Positions 1 through 11,090 of a DNA stretch of 64,000 nt are shown in pieces. The notes beneath the pieces are model-generated. The model did no database searches, was not told the DNA's origin, and saw nothing but the letters and a program-made list of their open reading frames with translations. This DNA comes from Guadua angustifolia. Taxonomy: Eukaryota > Streptophyta > Magnoliopsida > Poales > Poaceae. Location: contig CM070514.1 of NCBI GenBank assembly GCA_036346375.1, forward strand, positions 16,458,463 to 16,522,462. Reading direction: 5' to 3'. A program made the position numbers and the translations under genes. Within the stretch, counting starts at the first letter, position 1, and each line of letters starts with the position of its first letter.

Positions 1-565
1 TCTTTTGTCTTCTCCATCTATGCTTAAGGAGAATATTGACTAGAGATTCCGTAGTCCGCTGATTCCTAGTGTCTTTGTATGCTGTCCAGTTAAGTACATC
101 TATAGAACAAGCCTACAGAATAGCTCCAATTAAACTGTGCTATGGTCATTGTCTTTAAATTTATATTGCTTGTCTATATGCATGTATGGTGTTAGTGTAG
201 ATGCATATGTGATATGGGAGGCTTTTGTTTCGCTAATGCCTGGTCAATATACACCATCATCACGTCGTTCTATGGATAGGATATGTCGATGAAGAGGATG
301 ACTTTTGCCTCATTGGTGCCCAATCATGTGTATGTCTGTCCTTATTGGTTGCTAACTTTTGTGTTGACTTTGCCTCATTAGTGCTCAACAATAGTGTCTA
401 GTTCAGTCCGTTTGGGATGTGTTGATGGACTAGTGACCTTGCCTCATTGGCGCTAGACCTTAATTTTGTCTAGCCTCATCGGTCGTAGACATATGGTAAT
501 GTGTATGATCAAGTGGCTCTTTTCTCTTATCAACACTAGCCCTTGTGTCAATGTACATAAAAAAT
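1..565. other. Gene-free AT-rich stretch with a degenerate repeated motif
   Basis: No coding sequence is recognised. A short phrase close to GCCTCATTGGTGC recurs near 308, 372, 442 and 475 with decay, which suggests an old tandem repeat or transposon spacer. The only long open frame here begins at 466 and runs into the next repeat block, so it is not taken as a gene. Confidence 0.4.
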
Positions 566-756
566 ATATGGATAGTCTGTCTCAGCCTTGCAATCGGTTT
601 GTGGATAAAACCGTCTGTGATGAGATAAATATCACATACGGTTTTATCGACAAACCGGCTGTGATGATAGGTATAGCTTCACAGACAGTTTGTGGACAAA
701 AACAGTCTGTGATATTGCCCTCATCAAAGACGTCTTTATCCACGAACCGTCTGTGA
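566..756. repeat. Palindromic CACTA-type subterminal repeat array
   Basis: The block holds several units of the form (T)CACAGACGGTTT...AAACCGTCTGTGA, in both orientations, for example at 606-622, 680-705 and 740-756. The same ACCGTCTGTGATG unit forms the subterminal array of the CACTA element ending at 11108. No CACTA terminus is visible beside this block, so it may be a fragment or the far end of a disrupted element. Confidence 0.6.
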
Positions 757-820
757 TCATCAATTGAAAACAGAGCAAACGTGCGCCTTACAAAAGACTA
801 CTACAAAAGAACTAGTTTGT

Positions 821-920
821 ATTATATATAAGAAGATCATTACAAAAGATCGTTAAACGCACATCTTTGATGATTTTGAGAAGTAGATCGCATTATATAT
901 AAGAAGATCATTACAAAAGA
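821..920. repeat. Direct repeat of about 29 bp
   Basis: A 29-bp unit beginning ATTATATATAAGAAGATC occurs at 821-849 and again at 892-920, 71 bp apart. The sequence between them contains a related CATCTTTGATGATTTTG stretch. It looks like non-coding transposon sequence. Confidence 0.6.
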
Positions 921-956
921 CTAGTACAAAAGTACTACTTTAACTAAAAAGACTAC

Positions 957-1250
957 TTGTCGTTAGAGGAGGTCAGAGGGGCGGCTGAGTTGGCAAAGTC
1001 CTCGCTACGGCCGTCCAACTCGCTCGAGCCGGCTCGGTCTGGGTCATCCTTCAGCCTCCTGGCCGTCACAATATGCCGCCTCGTCATCGGAGTCCCACAA
1101 GTCCTCCTCCGAGTCAGAGTCCTCCGAGTCGGAGTCGGAGGAGGCAGCAGCCGGACACTTCTGCCTGACGCGGGTGGAGGCGGAGGCGAGGGCCGCCCCG
1201 AGGGGGTAGGGTGGCGGCAGCCTGGCCCCTGTGTATGCAACTACACCATA
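957..1250 (-). other. GC-rich block with acidic Ser/Asp-rich minus-strand reading
   Basis: About 300 bp is strikingly GC-rich compared with its AT-rich surroundings. On the minus strand one frame reads an acidic run (SSDSDSEDSDSEEDLWDSDD) encoded around 1085-1160, ending in a stop shortly after. The repeated GAGTCGGAGTCGGAGG unit explains the run. Acidic tails of this sort occur in some plant transposon proteins, but I cannot assign it. It may be a captured exon or a leftover of an antisense retrotransposon gene. Three overlapping open frames here are compositional. Confidence 0.35.
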
Positions 1251-1269
1251 GACTTTGGCTCACCATGAA

Positions 1270-1783
1270 AGCAAACACGAGCAACTACACCAGATTCGAA
1301 GAATTCATGGTGTTTAAAGATATATTCGGATTTTTATTGAGCTCAAGCACCCTGAAGTCATTAAATGATAGTGAACTTGAAGAGTGTTGCACTAAATTTG
1401 CAGACACATTCTCTCATTATGGTTCATCTGATGTTCAAATACATGATCTTCTTTCTAAATTAAAGATTATGAAATTCACTTTGCCAGATAGCGCATTGTC
1501 TGCTATGGAGATTTTTGAGCAAGTCAGAGATGTGGATTGTTATCATAATGTTTCCATTGCTTATCGAATCTTATTTACTGTACCTGTGACTATTGCATTG
1601 GCTGAAAGAAGCTTTTCAAAATTGAAATTGTTGAAGAACTATTTGAGATCAACAATGACTAAAGAAAGGTTAAATAATTTGGCGACTTTATGCATCGAGA
1701 AGAAGTTATTGGACGAGATTGATATCAATAGTATAATCGATGACTTTATATCACAAAATGTTAGAAGAAATTTTTTAAGATGA
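1270..1783 (+). pseudogene. hAT transposase, C-terminal dimerisation region (5'-truncated)
   Basis: The open frame ending at 1783 carries the C-terminal hAT dimerisation region (the family named Dimer_Tnp_hAT). Visible hallmarks are YRILFTVPVTIALAERSFSKLKLL followed by LRSTMTKERLNNLATLCIE, where the A-ERSFS-LK-IK--LR core is the part that lets hAT transposases oligomerise. The BED zinc finger and RNase H-like catalytic domain are absent. The frame is open upstream to 1211, but the first 20-30 residues read through the GC-rich block and are not hAT-like, so the true left edge is near 1290. The natural stop codon is retained. The most similar proteins would be the TTF-type/ZMYM1-like hAT transposases of grasses. 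It lies 45 bp upstream of a Copia fragment that has no functional relation to it. Confidence 0.8.
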
Positions 1784-1827
1784 GGCCAAGTGCCAAGTGT
1801 TTATGATTACAATTTACATTTTGTCAG

Positions 1828-3134
1828 GTTGAGGGTCTTGACTTTGAGGAGACCGTTGCCCCTGTAGCTAGACTAGAGGTGATTAGAATTCTGCTTGCAT
1901 TCTCTGCATCCCAGGGCTTCAAGCTCTATCAAACGGATGTCAAGAGTGCATTCCTCAATGGCTTCATTGAGGAAGAGGTGTATGTCAAGCAACCTCTAGG
2001 ATTTGAGAACCCCAAATACCCGAACCATGTCTACAAGCTTTCCAAAGACTTGTATGGACTTAAGCAGGCCCATAGAGCTTGGTATGAGAGGCTTAAATCC
2101 TATCTTCTCAGTCATGGTTTCAAAATGGGTATAGTAGACAAAACTCTATTCATTAGACACCAGGATTCTCATTTCCTTCTCGTCCAGATTTATGTGGACG
2201 ATATTATCTTTGGTGGCTCATCTCAGTCTCTTGTGTCTCATTTTTTTGCGATGATGAGCACAGAATTTGAGATGAGTATGATGGGTAAGTTGAGCTACTT
2301 CCTCGGCTTCCAAATCAAGCAGACTCGGGAGGGTACTTTCCTGCACCAAGGTAAGTACACTCAGGACCTCCTGAGGAGGTTTGATATGTCTGATGGAAAG
2401 CCCGTGATGACTCCTATGGCCACCATCACGTCCTCGAGCCCGATGAGAATGGTAAGCCCGCCGATCAAAAGGAGTTCGGAGTATGATTGGCTCCTCTTGT
2501 ATCTTATCGCCTCATGCCGGACATACAGCTTTGTCGTGTGTATGTGCGCCGCTTTGCTTCTCCTCGTGCCTCTCATCGCCAAAGCGGTGAAGCGATCTTC
2601 AGTACCTTCGAGCTACCATTGATTATGGTATTTGGTACTCTTCTTCTTCTTGTCTATCCATTAGAGCCTTTTTCGATCGATGCGACTTTGTCACAGAGGA
2701 TAGATAGGAAGAACACTTCGCACTTGCCAATTCATTGGCACTTCTCTTGTTTCTTGGTCATCTAAGAAGCAGTCCGGAGTCGCATAGTCCACTGCTGAGG
2801 CCGTGTATGTTGCTGCAGCCAGTTGCTGTAGCCAGGTACTCTGGATGAGATCGACCTTGCGTGACTTTGGGTTAGAGATAAAGAGTGTTCCACTTTTCTG
2901 TGATAACACTTTTGCTATTTGCATTGCCAAAAATCCAGTGCAGCACTCCCGGACTAAGCACATTGATGTTAGATACTACTTCCTTAGAGACCATGTGGAG
3001 AAAGGAGACATAGTGCTTCAGTTTGTGGAGAGTGATCACCAGTTGGCCGATATCTTTACCAAGCCTTTGGATAGCTTTAGGTTTATTGCCTTGAGGAGTG
3101 AGCTTGGAGTTGTGTGCCCTTACGGCCTATTGTG
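1828..3134 (+). pseudogene. Copia pol fragment: reverse transcriptase and RNase H
   Basis: This is a Ty1/Copia polyprotein remnant that would copy element RNA into DNA. The reading opens in the RVT_2 domain with DFEETVAPVARLEVIRILLA, then QTDVKSAFLNG, YGLKQA and the catalytic YVDDIIFGG at about 2191-2217, all typical and with the YVDD box intact. The frame holds to about 2450, then breaks (frameshift plus stops at 2450-2800). The RNase H domain resumes at 2800 with EAVYVAAASCCSQ, LFCDNTFAICIAKNP, TKHIDVRYYFLRD and ends in LADIFTKPL. The region 5' of RT is absent. The end of the reading lies just before the first polypurine tract at 3133. Confidence 0.9.
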
Positions 3135-4914
3135 AGGGGGAGTTGATCTGTATATTATGTATTATATTTTATTTTAGTTTTTCCTTTCTTTTGTATTGCT
3201 CTGGGTGTTTATGGGTTTTATTCCTTAGAGTTATGAATTCACATCACTTAGACTTCTGGCATGCTTTTGCATGGATCTCTCATCTTGTGTTTTAGGTTGC
3301 TATCATGCTTAATTAGCTGTTCTCTCTTCTCTCTAGGTTGAGTTCCCTCACAGTCTTATAGATCTAGCAGGTATTGGGCCCCCTGGGTAGACAGGGTCTG
3401 TGTGCACTCCTTAGTTTAGGATCTAGAGGCAGCTTTCCTATGTTAGTCATTGGGGAAGATGAGAGCGAGTCTGAGCCGTAGTGTTCTCTACCATATATTC
3501 TATGCTCTATAGCCACCCAGTTCGCAGTTTCTTGACTTCTTCCCTCTATTCTGTGTTTCTGGCTTTAATTGAGTTCTTTTCGATCATTCTTGAGCTTAAT
3601 CTTACTAATAACTCAATTTGAACCAGATTTGTACTTAAAATGGAATCACATGTTGAGGGGGAGTTTAAGAATCTGTCTCATACATTGCATATAGACTTGA
3701 TTTTTCATTTTATGAGCTTTGTTTATTATGCAAATGATCCATGTTTCATTTTATACACCATGCTATATTACGAAGAAAATTACTTGCTTAGATATGGCCA
3801 AGATCATTTATCTTGCTAAGCTTACAAAATTTTTAAAAAATAAGCTTTGAAAGAAAAACTTGATAAAACATGTTGTGTTTACTTACTAAGTTTCTTCTCT
3901 AAGTGTATTTGCCATGATTTGTGAAATTCTGGAATTCTTTAGAGTCCCTATAGCAACCTGGGTGAATCTTGTTTGATCCATACTTGAGTCCTTTACTAGC
4001 TTAACAATGAAAATGCTAAAATGAAAGTGAAGCAAAATTGACTCTTTTTGTGCGCATTAGATTCAACACCTCACATTCACAAGACGGCTTCTCATTGCAC
4101 TTGAGATGAATTTGGAATGTGTTGTGTATGACCAAAATCATTCTCTTAAGAGTCCCTCTTGAGATGATCGAATATAGCTTGAGTCAATTGCTTTAAAAAT
4201 GCAAAAAAAAACATATGTGGGTAAAGAATGCAAATAATATCAAACATTTGCACCCCGCTATGTTTTCAAAAATTCAATGAAAAATTTGCATACAATAAAA
4301 AAAAGCTCGAAGGACTTTGTATGAACTTCTAGATTCCCCAAAGTGTTGAGTAGGTTGAATTCTACGTTTTCCATTTGATCCTTTGAGTGGCTTTGCTTCT
4401 AGTTTTGAAACTAATGACAAGTGTTGCTCATATTCATTCTTGCTAAAAATGACATGGTTTCAATTAAATCTTGCTAGTAAAATGTTTATTTGCACTTGGA
4501 CATGCCTTAGCTTAGTTTATTTTTGCCATAACTTAGCTTGGTGTCATAACTTGTCTTGTTGGTCACTTGGATAATCTTCAAAGCTCTCTTAGGTTGTATT
4601 ACTTGCATAAAAACAAAAAAAAGAGGGAGAAAAGAAAATGCCATCTTGATGCCTATATTGCCAAAAGGGGGATAAATCGTAGAAAAGGTATCATTTTGCA
4701 TCTTGATTCATCTTAATTCTTATGATCTTTGTTAATCTTTGCTATCTTTCATAGATCATAAGTATTTCTAGTTGCCGACTTGGTCATGTCCTTTCTTTTC
4801 ACTTCTTCTTTGATCAAGTTTGGTTTTGTAATCAAAATGCTTTCTTCCTTCTTATTCAAACTCAACCTTATGCCTTTGCTGTGTGTTTGTCAATATACTC
4901 ATCAAGGGGGAAAT
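3135..4914 (+). other. Sirevirus 3' internal region with repeated polypurine tracts
   Basis: No protein is recognised here. Four G-runs typical of Copia polypurine tracts lie at 3133-3143 (GAGGGGGAG), 3654-3663 (GAGGGGGAG), 4662-4671 (AAAAGGGGGA) and 4904-4913 (AAGGGGGAAA); the last directly abuts the LTR and is the likely functional primer for plus-strand synthesis. In some Sireviruses this stretch carries an envelope-like ORF, but none survives here. Confidence 0.65.
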
Positions 4915-6966
4915 TGAAAGACCATGTGGAGGTCTATATCTTTGTGTGATGAGTAATTGACTAGATTAGAGGTTGATCCAAATTGATTTTGTGACTTGAA
5001 GCATTTTGATAGGTTCCTAACCAAGTCGTGTTTCTTTGTTGAGTCATTTTGATAGGTTCCTAACCAAGTCGTGCTTCTTGACTGGTTTTCTTCCTTGGCT
5101 GAGTGCTAAGTGCCGAGTGCTGCCAGCCTTTGTTGAGTCTCTCTAGCATTCCGACTGGTCTCCTTGCTAAGTACTGTGTTCCGAGTGGTTTGTGTCTTTG
5201 CTAAGTGCGTCTAGCTTTTTGACTAGTTTTCTTCCTTTGGTGAAGGCCGAGTGCCGAGTGCCTCCAGTCCTTACTGTATGGTTTTTGGCTTCTTGACAGG
5301 TTTCCTTCTTGGTTGAGTACTCTGCTATTGGCAAGAGGTTTGTCAAGGACTTGGTAAAGTTGCCATGTCTGAGTTTCCAAGAATTTTCTCTCAAAATCTT
5401 TGGGGTGCTGGTAGTCGCCCTTAGGGCGTTTAGTGGTTAGCTAAGTGGTTAGCCGAGTGGGTTAGAGTATATGGGCTTGCCGACTGGTTGTGGTTAAGTT
5501 GTGACTGACTATTTTGAGATAATCAGCAAATATGTTTGTGGGCATTGCTATGTGAAAGGTTTTTCCTTGTCTTTGATGGTTGCAGGGCGACGTGCTAGGT
5601 CATGGTGAGGCGAAGGATGACTAGGACTAGGCGAGGAGCGCTTGAGGTCCGCATTTCGGAAGATCGCGGAAGATGATCGGAGATTTGAGCTCGGCAAGCC
5701 AAGAAGACAAGGAAAGGAGATGATGCTAACTAGATGACGTGTGGATCAATGAGGGCCGCTTGATTGCGGTCTAGTTGATAGGTTAGCGGGTCTAGGTAGT
5801 ATGCTTTGAAAACCGTGCAAGAAAACCCGATATGTGTGTGGGTTTTGGGTTAACCCTTGCATGGCTGTGTGTGTGGGTTAATCCTAGCCCTTAGATGAGT
5901 GCTCTAGGGTTGAAGGACTCATCCAAGGGTGGTAGGTGGCCCAAGAGTAGTATAAATAGGGGTGGAGGGGTAGCCTCCTCCTCTTGAAGGTTTTAGTGGT
6001 TTTTGTGCTCCTTTGAGCTTGTACACCTTGTTGTGAGGCTTTGTAAATCTCCTCCTTCCAGAAATACAAATCTTTCCACTTATGCTTGAATTTACATTAC
6101 GCATTTACTTTATATCTTAAATTCAACATTTAAATTCCTGCAATTTACTTTCATGCAATTTACTTTCTTGCAATTTGGATTTGCCTCTCCTCCTTCTAAA
6201 TGCTGATCTTGGATGTCTTGAGTGTGTTCATATGGTTTTACATCTCTTTTGCACTCTTGGATTGAGTAGAGATCATCTTTTCTTTCAAGTTCTAACTCTA
6301 TCCAGAACTTGTTCTTCACGTAACAATTAGTATTTGATTTTTAGAAAAATCTAGAAAAATCATTTTTGAGTTATTCTTGTTGGAGAAGGTGCGGGACTCT
6401 CATATCCATCTGTAGAACAATTTTGGAGTCCACTTGTTGCACCGTTTGGGCGCCATGAGGTGAAAACCGAGCCCCAAGCTTTTTGCTCGAAGTTCCTGAT
6501 TATCTGTGTTCTTCGATTTTTGCTGATTTTTCTATAAGTATTTTTGAGTTTAAATTTGGTGGAGTTCTTTAGACTCGTCTGCTCATAGGGAGAAAAATTC
6601 TCAAAATTTCTTGAGCTGCAGAAACCCACCAACCACCTGTTCTAATTGAGGACAGTTTTTGAAAATTTTGCTTTTGCTTTTCTGAAAGTGGCTTTTGTGA
6701 TTTGAATTGATCTCCTTTCTAAAAGCAAGAGTTGAATTGATTCATTCTTATTTTGGACACTAGAAACCAGAATTGTGACTCAAAAATCTCCACATATTCT
6801 ATGGTACTCATACATGCAAGCTAGGGGTACACATAGTTGTCTAGTTGTTCGGGTTTTTCACGATTTTTCATTACGCGATCCTTTTGAGGTTTTAGTTGGA
6901 GTATTTTGGGGGGAAATTTATTTGCGACCATTCACCCCCCCTCTGTTCGCCATCTTGATCCTTCTA
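4915..6966 (+). repeat. Sirevirus 3' LTR
   Basis: The LTR starts TGAAAGACCATGTGG right after the polypurine tract and runs to about 6966, ending in the characteristic CACCCCCCCTCT zone at 6932-6945. A TATA box (TATAAATA) lies at 5951-5958, and the R/U5 part follows. The exact right edge is blurred because the LTR runs into a TA microsatellite at 6965. A diverged, truncated relative is found at 55231-56423, which shows the same promoter context. A 29-bp unit is duplicated inside it with a 43-bp period (5002-5030 and 5045-5073). Confidence 0.75.
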
Positions 6967-6986
6967 TATATATATATATATATATA
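6965..6986. repeat. (TA)n microsatellite
   Basis: An uninterrupted run of about eleven TA units sits exactly at the outer edge of the Sirevirus LTR and obscures its terminal bases and any target duplication. Confidence 0.9.
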
Positions 6987-7167
6987 ATTGGTTCTATAAC
7001 AGTGAATAATACTTAATCAATTCATGTGCATGCTAAGGTGGTAAGGATTCAAGGCTTAAGTTATTGAATTGATTAGTCTAGTCCATTTGTGATTGTGGTG
7101 AAGATCCTTATCTTCATCGAAGTCCTAAAATCTGAGAGCACAACAAAATTAATTCCTCTCTTTGAGG

Positions 7168-7478
7168 TAGAAGGCATAATTCATATGATGGAAGGCTTAA
7201 ACTTGTTTAATATCATCTTGTTTATGTCATGTTAGTTGTTTGTGGATTATGTATTCTCATATATATACTTAGAAGTGATAATGAATAAAATCTTGCTTTT
7301 GTAATCGCATCTTTTCGCACAATCCAGCATGATTCATATTATGGATGACATAAATTTGCTTGATATCATCATGTATATGTCATCTTGCTTGTTATTGGAT
7401 TTTGTATTCTCTTTTATATTGTTAAATAGAATAATGTATAAAATCTTGCTCTTATACTCACATCTTTTCCAACAAGAT
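7168..7478. repeat. Diverged tandem duplication of about 150 bp
   Basis: The segment 7168-7327 resembles 7328-7478: both contain ATTCATAT.ATGGA, TATCATC.TGT.TATGTCAT, TTGTATTCTC and AAAATCTTGCT followed by ACATCTTTTC or GCATCTTTTC. The stretch 6988-7480 otherwise holds no recognisable gene. It probably belongs to the non-coding part of the CACTA element to its right. Confidence 0.65.
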
Positions 7479-7484
7479 TACGTT

Positions 7485-10400
7485 AAAAATCTTCTCTTAA
7501 ATTTGCTTAGTAAAAGGCCTCAAAGCCGATACACCATCACGGCGGTCGATCCGCATGATGGGGCCCCTACCGTGCCTCCAAATGCTGCGGCAGCTTTCCG
7601 GACCATGTGTGGGATCGTTGGGCGTGAACGGGTCCCCATCACGTATCCATCATGGAAGATGCTGACAGATGAGGAGCGCAATAACCTGGTGACAGAAATA
7701 TTCACGTCATTCGAGCTTCCACAAGACGCCATGCCTACACTGCGATGGTACGCATTGCTAGTGGTGGGAAAGGCGTGGAAGAATTTCGAGAGTGTCCTCG
7801 TTGCTAATTACGTCAATAAGGAAATGACTCCATTTCAGAAGTACGGGTTCATCTCTGAAGACGTTTGGGGACAATTTGTTGAGTTGAAGATGACGTTTGG
7901 GTGAAGAGTTCATGCTTCAAAGCGCGGCTCACAAGACCGTCCATTCAAAAAACACACACCCACACAGACTCGGCTCAACTGGGTACGCATGTAAGATGGC
8001 ACAATGGACAAGGGAGGATGACGAGACAGTCCAGAAGGAGGTCGCGCGACCATTTTCCTCGATCGTGGACCCATGTGCCCGAAACTGGGTAAGAGCGAGG
8101 TCACGTCACACTTCTTCGGGCGATGTGTCCTTTGCAAACTCCGCTGATAAGGAAGTGTCCCAACGCCTAATATCGTTGAGTACAGAACTTCCCAGGGCTC
8201 TTTCACTTCGAACAGAGAGAAAGACATACTCTCCACGGCCTTGGGAAACAAGGAGCACCCGGGTTGCACCAGAGGCCTAGGTGTTTTCGTTCCCTGGAAA
8301 TTGGGATTCCCACAGGACTCTGCCACATACCGGAGTGGGAAGAGAAGCAAAGCTGAGCGTGAGGAATAGCTAATAGCCCTCATTGAGGAAAGGGTTGAGG
8401 AAAGGCTTAGAGCGCAGTTCGATAGTCAGCTATGAAGCCTCGAGGCAAGGATGGAGCAAAGGGTGGCTGATGAGAGACAGGGACGGAACAAGATAGCTCA
8501 AGAAGCACATGTGTAGTTCAGCCCAACCAACCGTTGGAGCAGCTGTGCGTCCTCCCCTGAGGCGGAGGTGGATGAATCTAGATTTCATCCTGATAACATG
8601 CAGGTAACATATCTACAATGCTCCTTACCTACACTTTTAATGTTGGACGTGTTAGCTAATTACTTATGTACCTTTATGTAGGTGCCCATGCCGTGCAATC
8701 TGCAAGTGAGGCTTGCCAACGGCTCTGTTCCCCTGCAGGCTACTTGGGGACAGGCATATGCATTCGGTGTAGGGGCATTAGTGCACGGTCATACTTTAGA
8801 GCCGGGCTACGCGAAGGTCTATGTTGGTGGTGTACATGAAATTTTCAAGGCCGTCACGCTGGACATCCGCCGAAACGATGGGATCGTCACACTAGGGGAT
8901 GCTATCGGCACATTCGTCTAGTGGCCTAAGAAAGACATCTCTTTCGATGCCCACCTAGGAGCACCGAAGGAACAAGCAGTCACAAAGGCACCACATCATG
9001 TGCCAGAGCTACCAACACTACCAGAGCCATGCCTTGCAGCGAACGAGCCCACCAAATCGGCTATCATGTCCCGTTCCGCGCAAACCGTTACTGCAGTAAG
9101 GTCCCAGTCGTCTCCTGTGAAGATGAAGTTTGGTAGAAAGGAACATGGAGACAAGGGAAAATCGAAATTGACCACGTCAGCCCGTGACTTTCCATTTGCC
9201 CCATTGGCACGGCAATTCGAGCTGGGGCAACCTTTCATACCAGATGAGCACAAGGAGATGCTTTCATTAGCCTATGTTAGAATGCAAGAATGGTACATGC
9301 AACAAGCTAACAAGCCGGTGGCACAACGGGTAACGGGTATCTCTGTGACCTTCCATGAGGAGTATTTCTTACACTTGTCTTTAGATGGCGTCTTCATAGT
9401 CGGCTTCACCAACTTGTTCGATCTGTACAACCTCATAGCGCTCGACGCCTCACTCCTAAGATGCTGGACAATGTAAGTGTGTGCAACCACCGTCTACATT
9501 TCTGACGCACCGATAAATGTCATATATATCATCCTTGATTTTGTATATGTAGATACATGATCCAGGAAGCAATAACAAGGAAAGAACTGGTGGGTTTTGC
9601 CGACCCACACATAATGTCCAAGCAAACTATGGACAAAAATAAATAATTCATCTACGAGTACGTGGAAAAAGTACTACTAACTTATTCGAACAAAAAATTC
9701 ATACTTGTACCCTACAACCCGGGGTAAGTGCTTCATCCAGATGCTATACACATTGATTTCTACTATATATCTCACCTCGATGTTAGGTTTAGTGACCATG
9801 ACGACATACCTGTGTAGGTTTCACTAGGTTCTACTCGTAATTATGCTGAGACAGAACCGGGTAATTTATCTTGATTCTAGAATGGCGGCACCTATAATTT
9901 GAAGCCTATCAGAGATTTGCTTGATACGTCGTTCGGTGTCTACAAATCGAGGGGAGGGCTACACAAGAAGGGCCTAGCCACTCTAAAGCATGCTTTTGAC
10001 TTTCCGGGATCCGATAGTATGCAATAATCCTTCACACTCCATTATAATACATTCGAAACTAATTAAACTATTATGTTTTGGCAATGCCACCAGCAGCCAA
10101 TGGGCATTGGCCTATGTGGATTCTATGTTTGCCACAACATGGCACTCCTCCTTGGTGCCCAGCAGACCAATGTCCTCCAGGTTTGTTAATCTTGCAACAA
10201 ATGTCTCCACTTATTAATTTGTATACACGTAAGACTTTACTTTTCTCATTGATAGGCTTGGCACTGCGCTCAAACTGCATTGGAACATGCTGACCTTCGA
10301 AGTATTCGAGGACAGCTCTGTGTCTTCTTGATGTGTGAGGTCTTAAATCCAAAGGGAAGATGCTACTTAGGGCTCTACGAATCATGAGTGGTGAATTTGT

Positions 10401-10645
10401 TACTTAACCATACATTAAGATTAATTTGTGAACCTTGTGATGTGAATTTGTCATTTCTACTTCTAAATCCAATTGGTTATATTAGTACATATGTCAGTTG
10501 ATTTGAAATGGATGCACTGTATGTTGTGTAACATGTGATTGGAGTACATTTTTCAAATTTATGTCATAATAATATGCTGGTCATTATGTGTGTACTGTTA
10601 ATTGTTTCAGAGGGCGTGGCTAGCCATTCCTGAGGCTAGCCAATA
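7485..10645 (+). pseudogene. CACTA-encoded protein: Transposase_24-like region plus C48 (Ulp1-like) protease region
   Basis: The gene is spread over several exons. The first part (7500-8603) has VPITYPSWKMLTDEERNNLV and, after a one-base frameshift near 7905, HPHRLGSTGYACKMAQWTRED and RNWVRARS, typical of the Transposase_24 family of plant CACTA elements. An intron is predicted at 8604-8681 (GT-AG). Exon 8682-8921 and 8960-9472 follow, with FDLYNLIALDASLLRCWTM at its end, then an intron at 9473-9552. Later exons include 9881-10008 and about 10085-10180 with QQPMGIGLCGFYVCHNMALL, which resembles the catalytic cysteine segment of C48/Ulp1-like proteases, and 10257-10378 with DLRSIRGQLCVFLMCEVLNP. 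A short last exon (10611-10645) ends in TAA. Stops at 8385-8515 and frameshifts mean it is not intact. Its cellular role in CACTA elements is not settled. Confidence 0.7.
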
Positions 10646-10675
10646 AATTAAAATTTAACAAAAAATAGAAAATCA

Positions 10676-11090
10676 ACATCACAGACGGTTCTAACGAATA
10701 ACCGTCTGTGAAGAGGTCTAGATCATAGATGGTTTCGAATTGGAACCATTTGTGAAGAGGCCAAGATCACAGACAGTTTCAATTGAAACCATCTGTAATC
10801 TCGGCCTCTTCACAGACAGTTCCAATTCAAAATCTTCTAGGATAAACCCATCATCATAGATGGTTCTTAATTAAAACTGTTTGGGACAAGCCATTATCAC
10901 AAACAGTTCTTTTTTAGAACCGTCTGTGATGATGACGCATCACAGATGGGTCTAATTTGGAACCGTCTGTGATGATATTTTTCATAAATGGTTGGTAAAC
11001 CGTCTGCAATGACTCTGTGTCATCACTGACACTTGCTTACAGATGGTTCACAAAACCGTCTGTGATGTGGTTTACGAATTGTCTGTGATG
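10676..11090. repeat. CACTA subterminal repeat array
   Basis: About ten decayed copies of the 12-13 bp unit ACCGTCTGTGATG and its reverse complement alternate here, many as palindromes separated by short AT-rich spacers. In CACTA elements such arrays are binding sites for the element-encoded regulatory protein. The copies become purely rightward near the terminus. Confidence 0.8.

Larger units (their letters stand above)
1828..6966 (+). mobile_element. Sirevirus-type Ty1/Copia element, 3' half (5'-truncated)
   Basis: A Copia reverse transcriptase/RNase H remnant is followed by 1.8 kb of non-coding sequence with repeated polypurine tracts and then a 2-kb LTR. Long LTRs, repeated polypurine tracts upstream of the 3' LTR, and an LTR end carrying CACCCCCCCTCT are known features of the Sirevirus lineage. 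Gag, protease and integrase and the 5' LTR are missing; the left edge lies at or just before 1828, directly after a hAT remnant. A diverged second LTR of this family sits at 55231. Confidence 0.8.

Noticed and set aside
466..756. 96-codon open frame at the left end
   Set aside because: It reads through the palindromic CACTA subterminal array and has no recognisable protein feature.
4383..4701. Envelope-like gene in the Sirevirus 3' region
   Set aside because: Only short open frames occur, with no signal peptide or coiled-coil pattern that would support an envelope-like protein.
6988..7003. GGTTCTATAACAGTG as a second CACTA terminus
   Set aside because: Only partial likeness to the TIR at 11108, and no subterminal array or partner end beside it.
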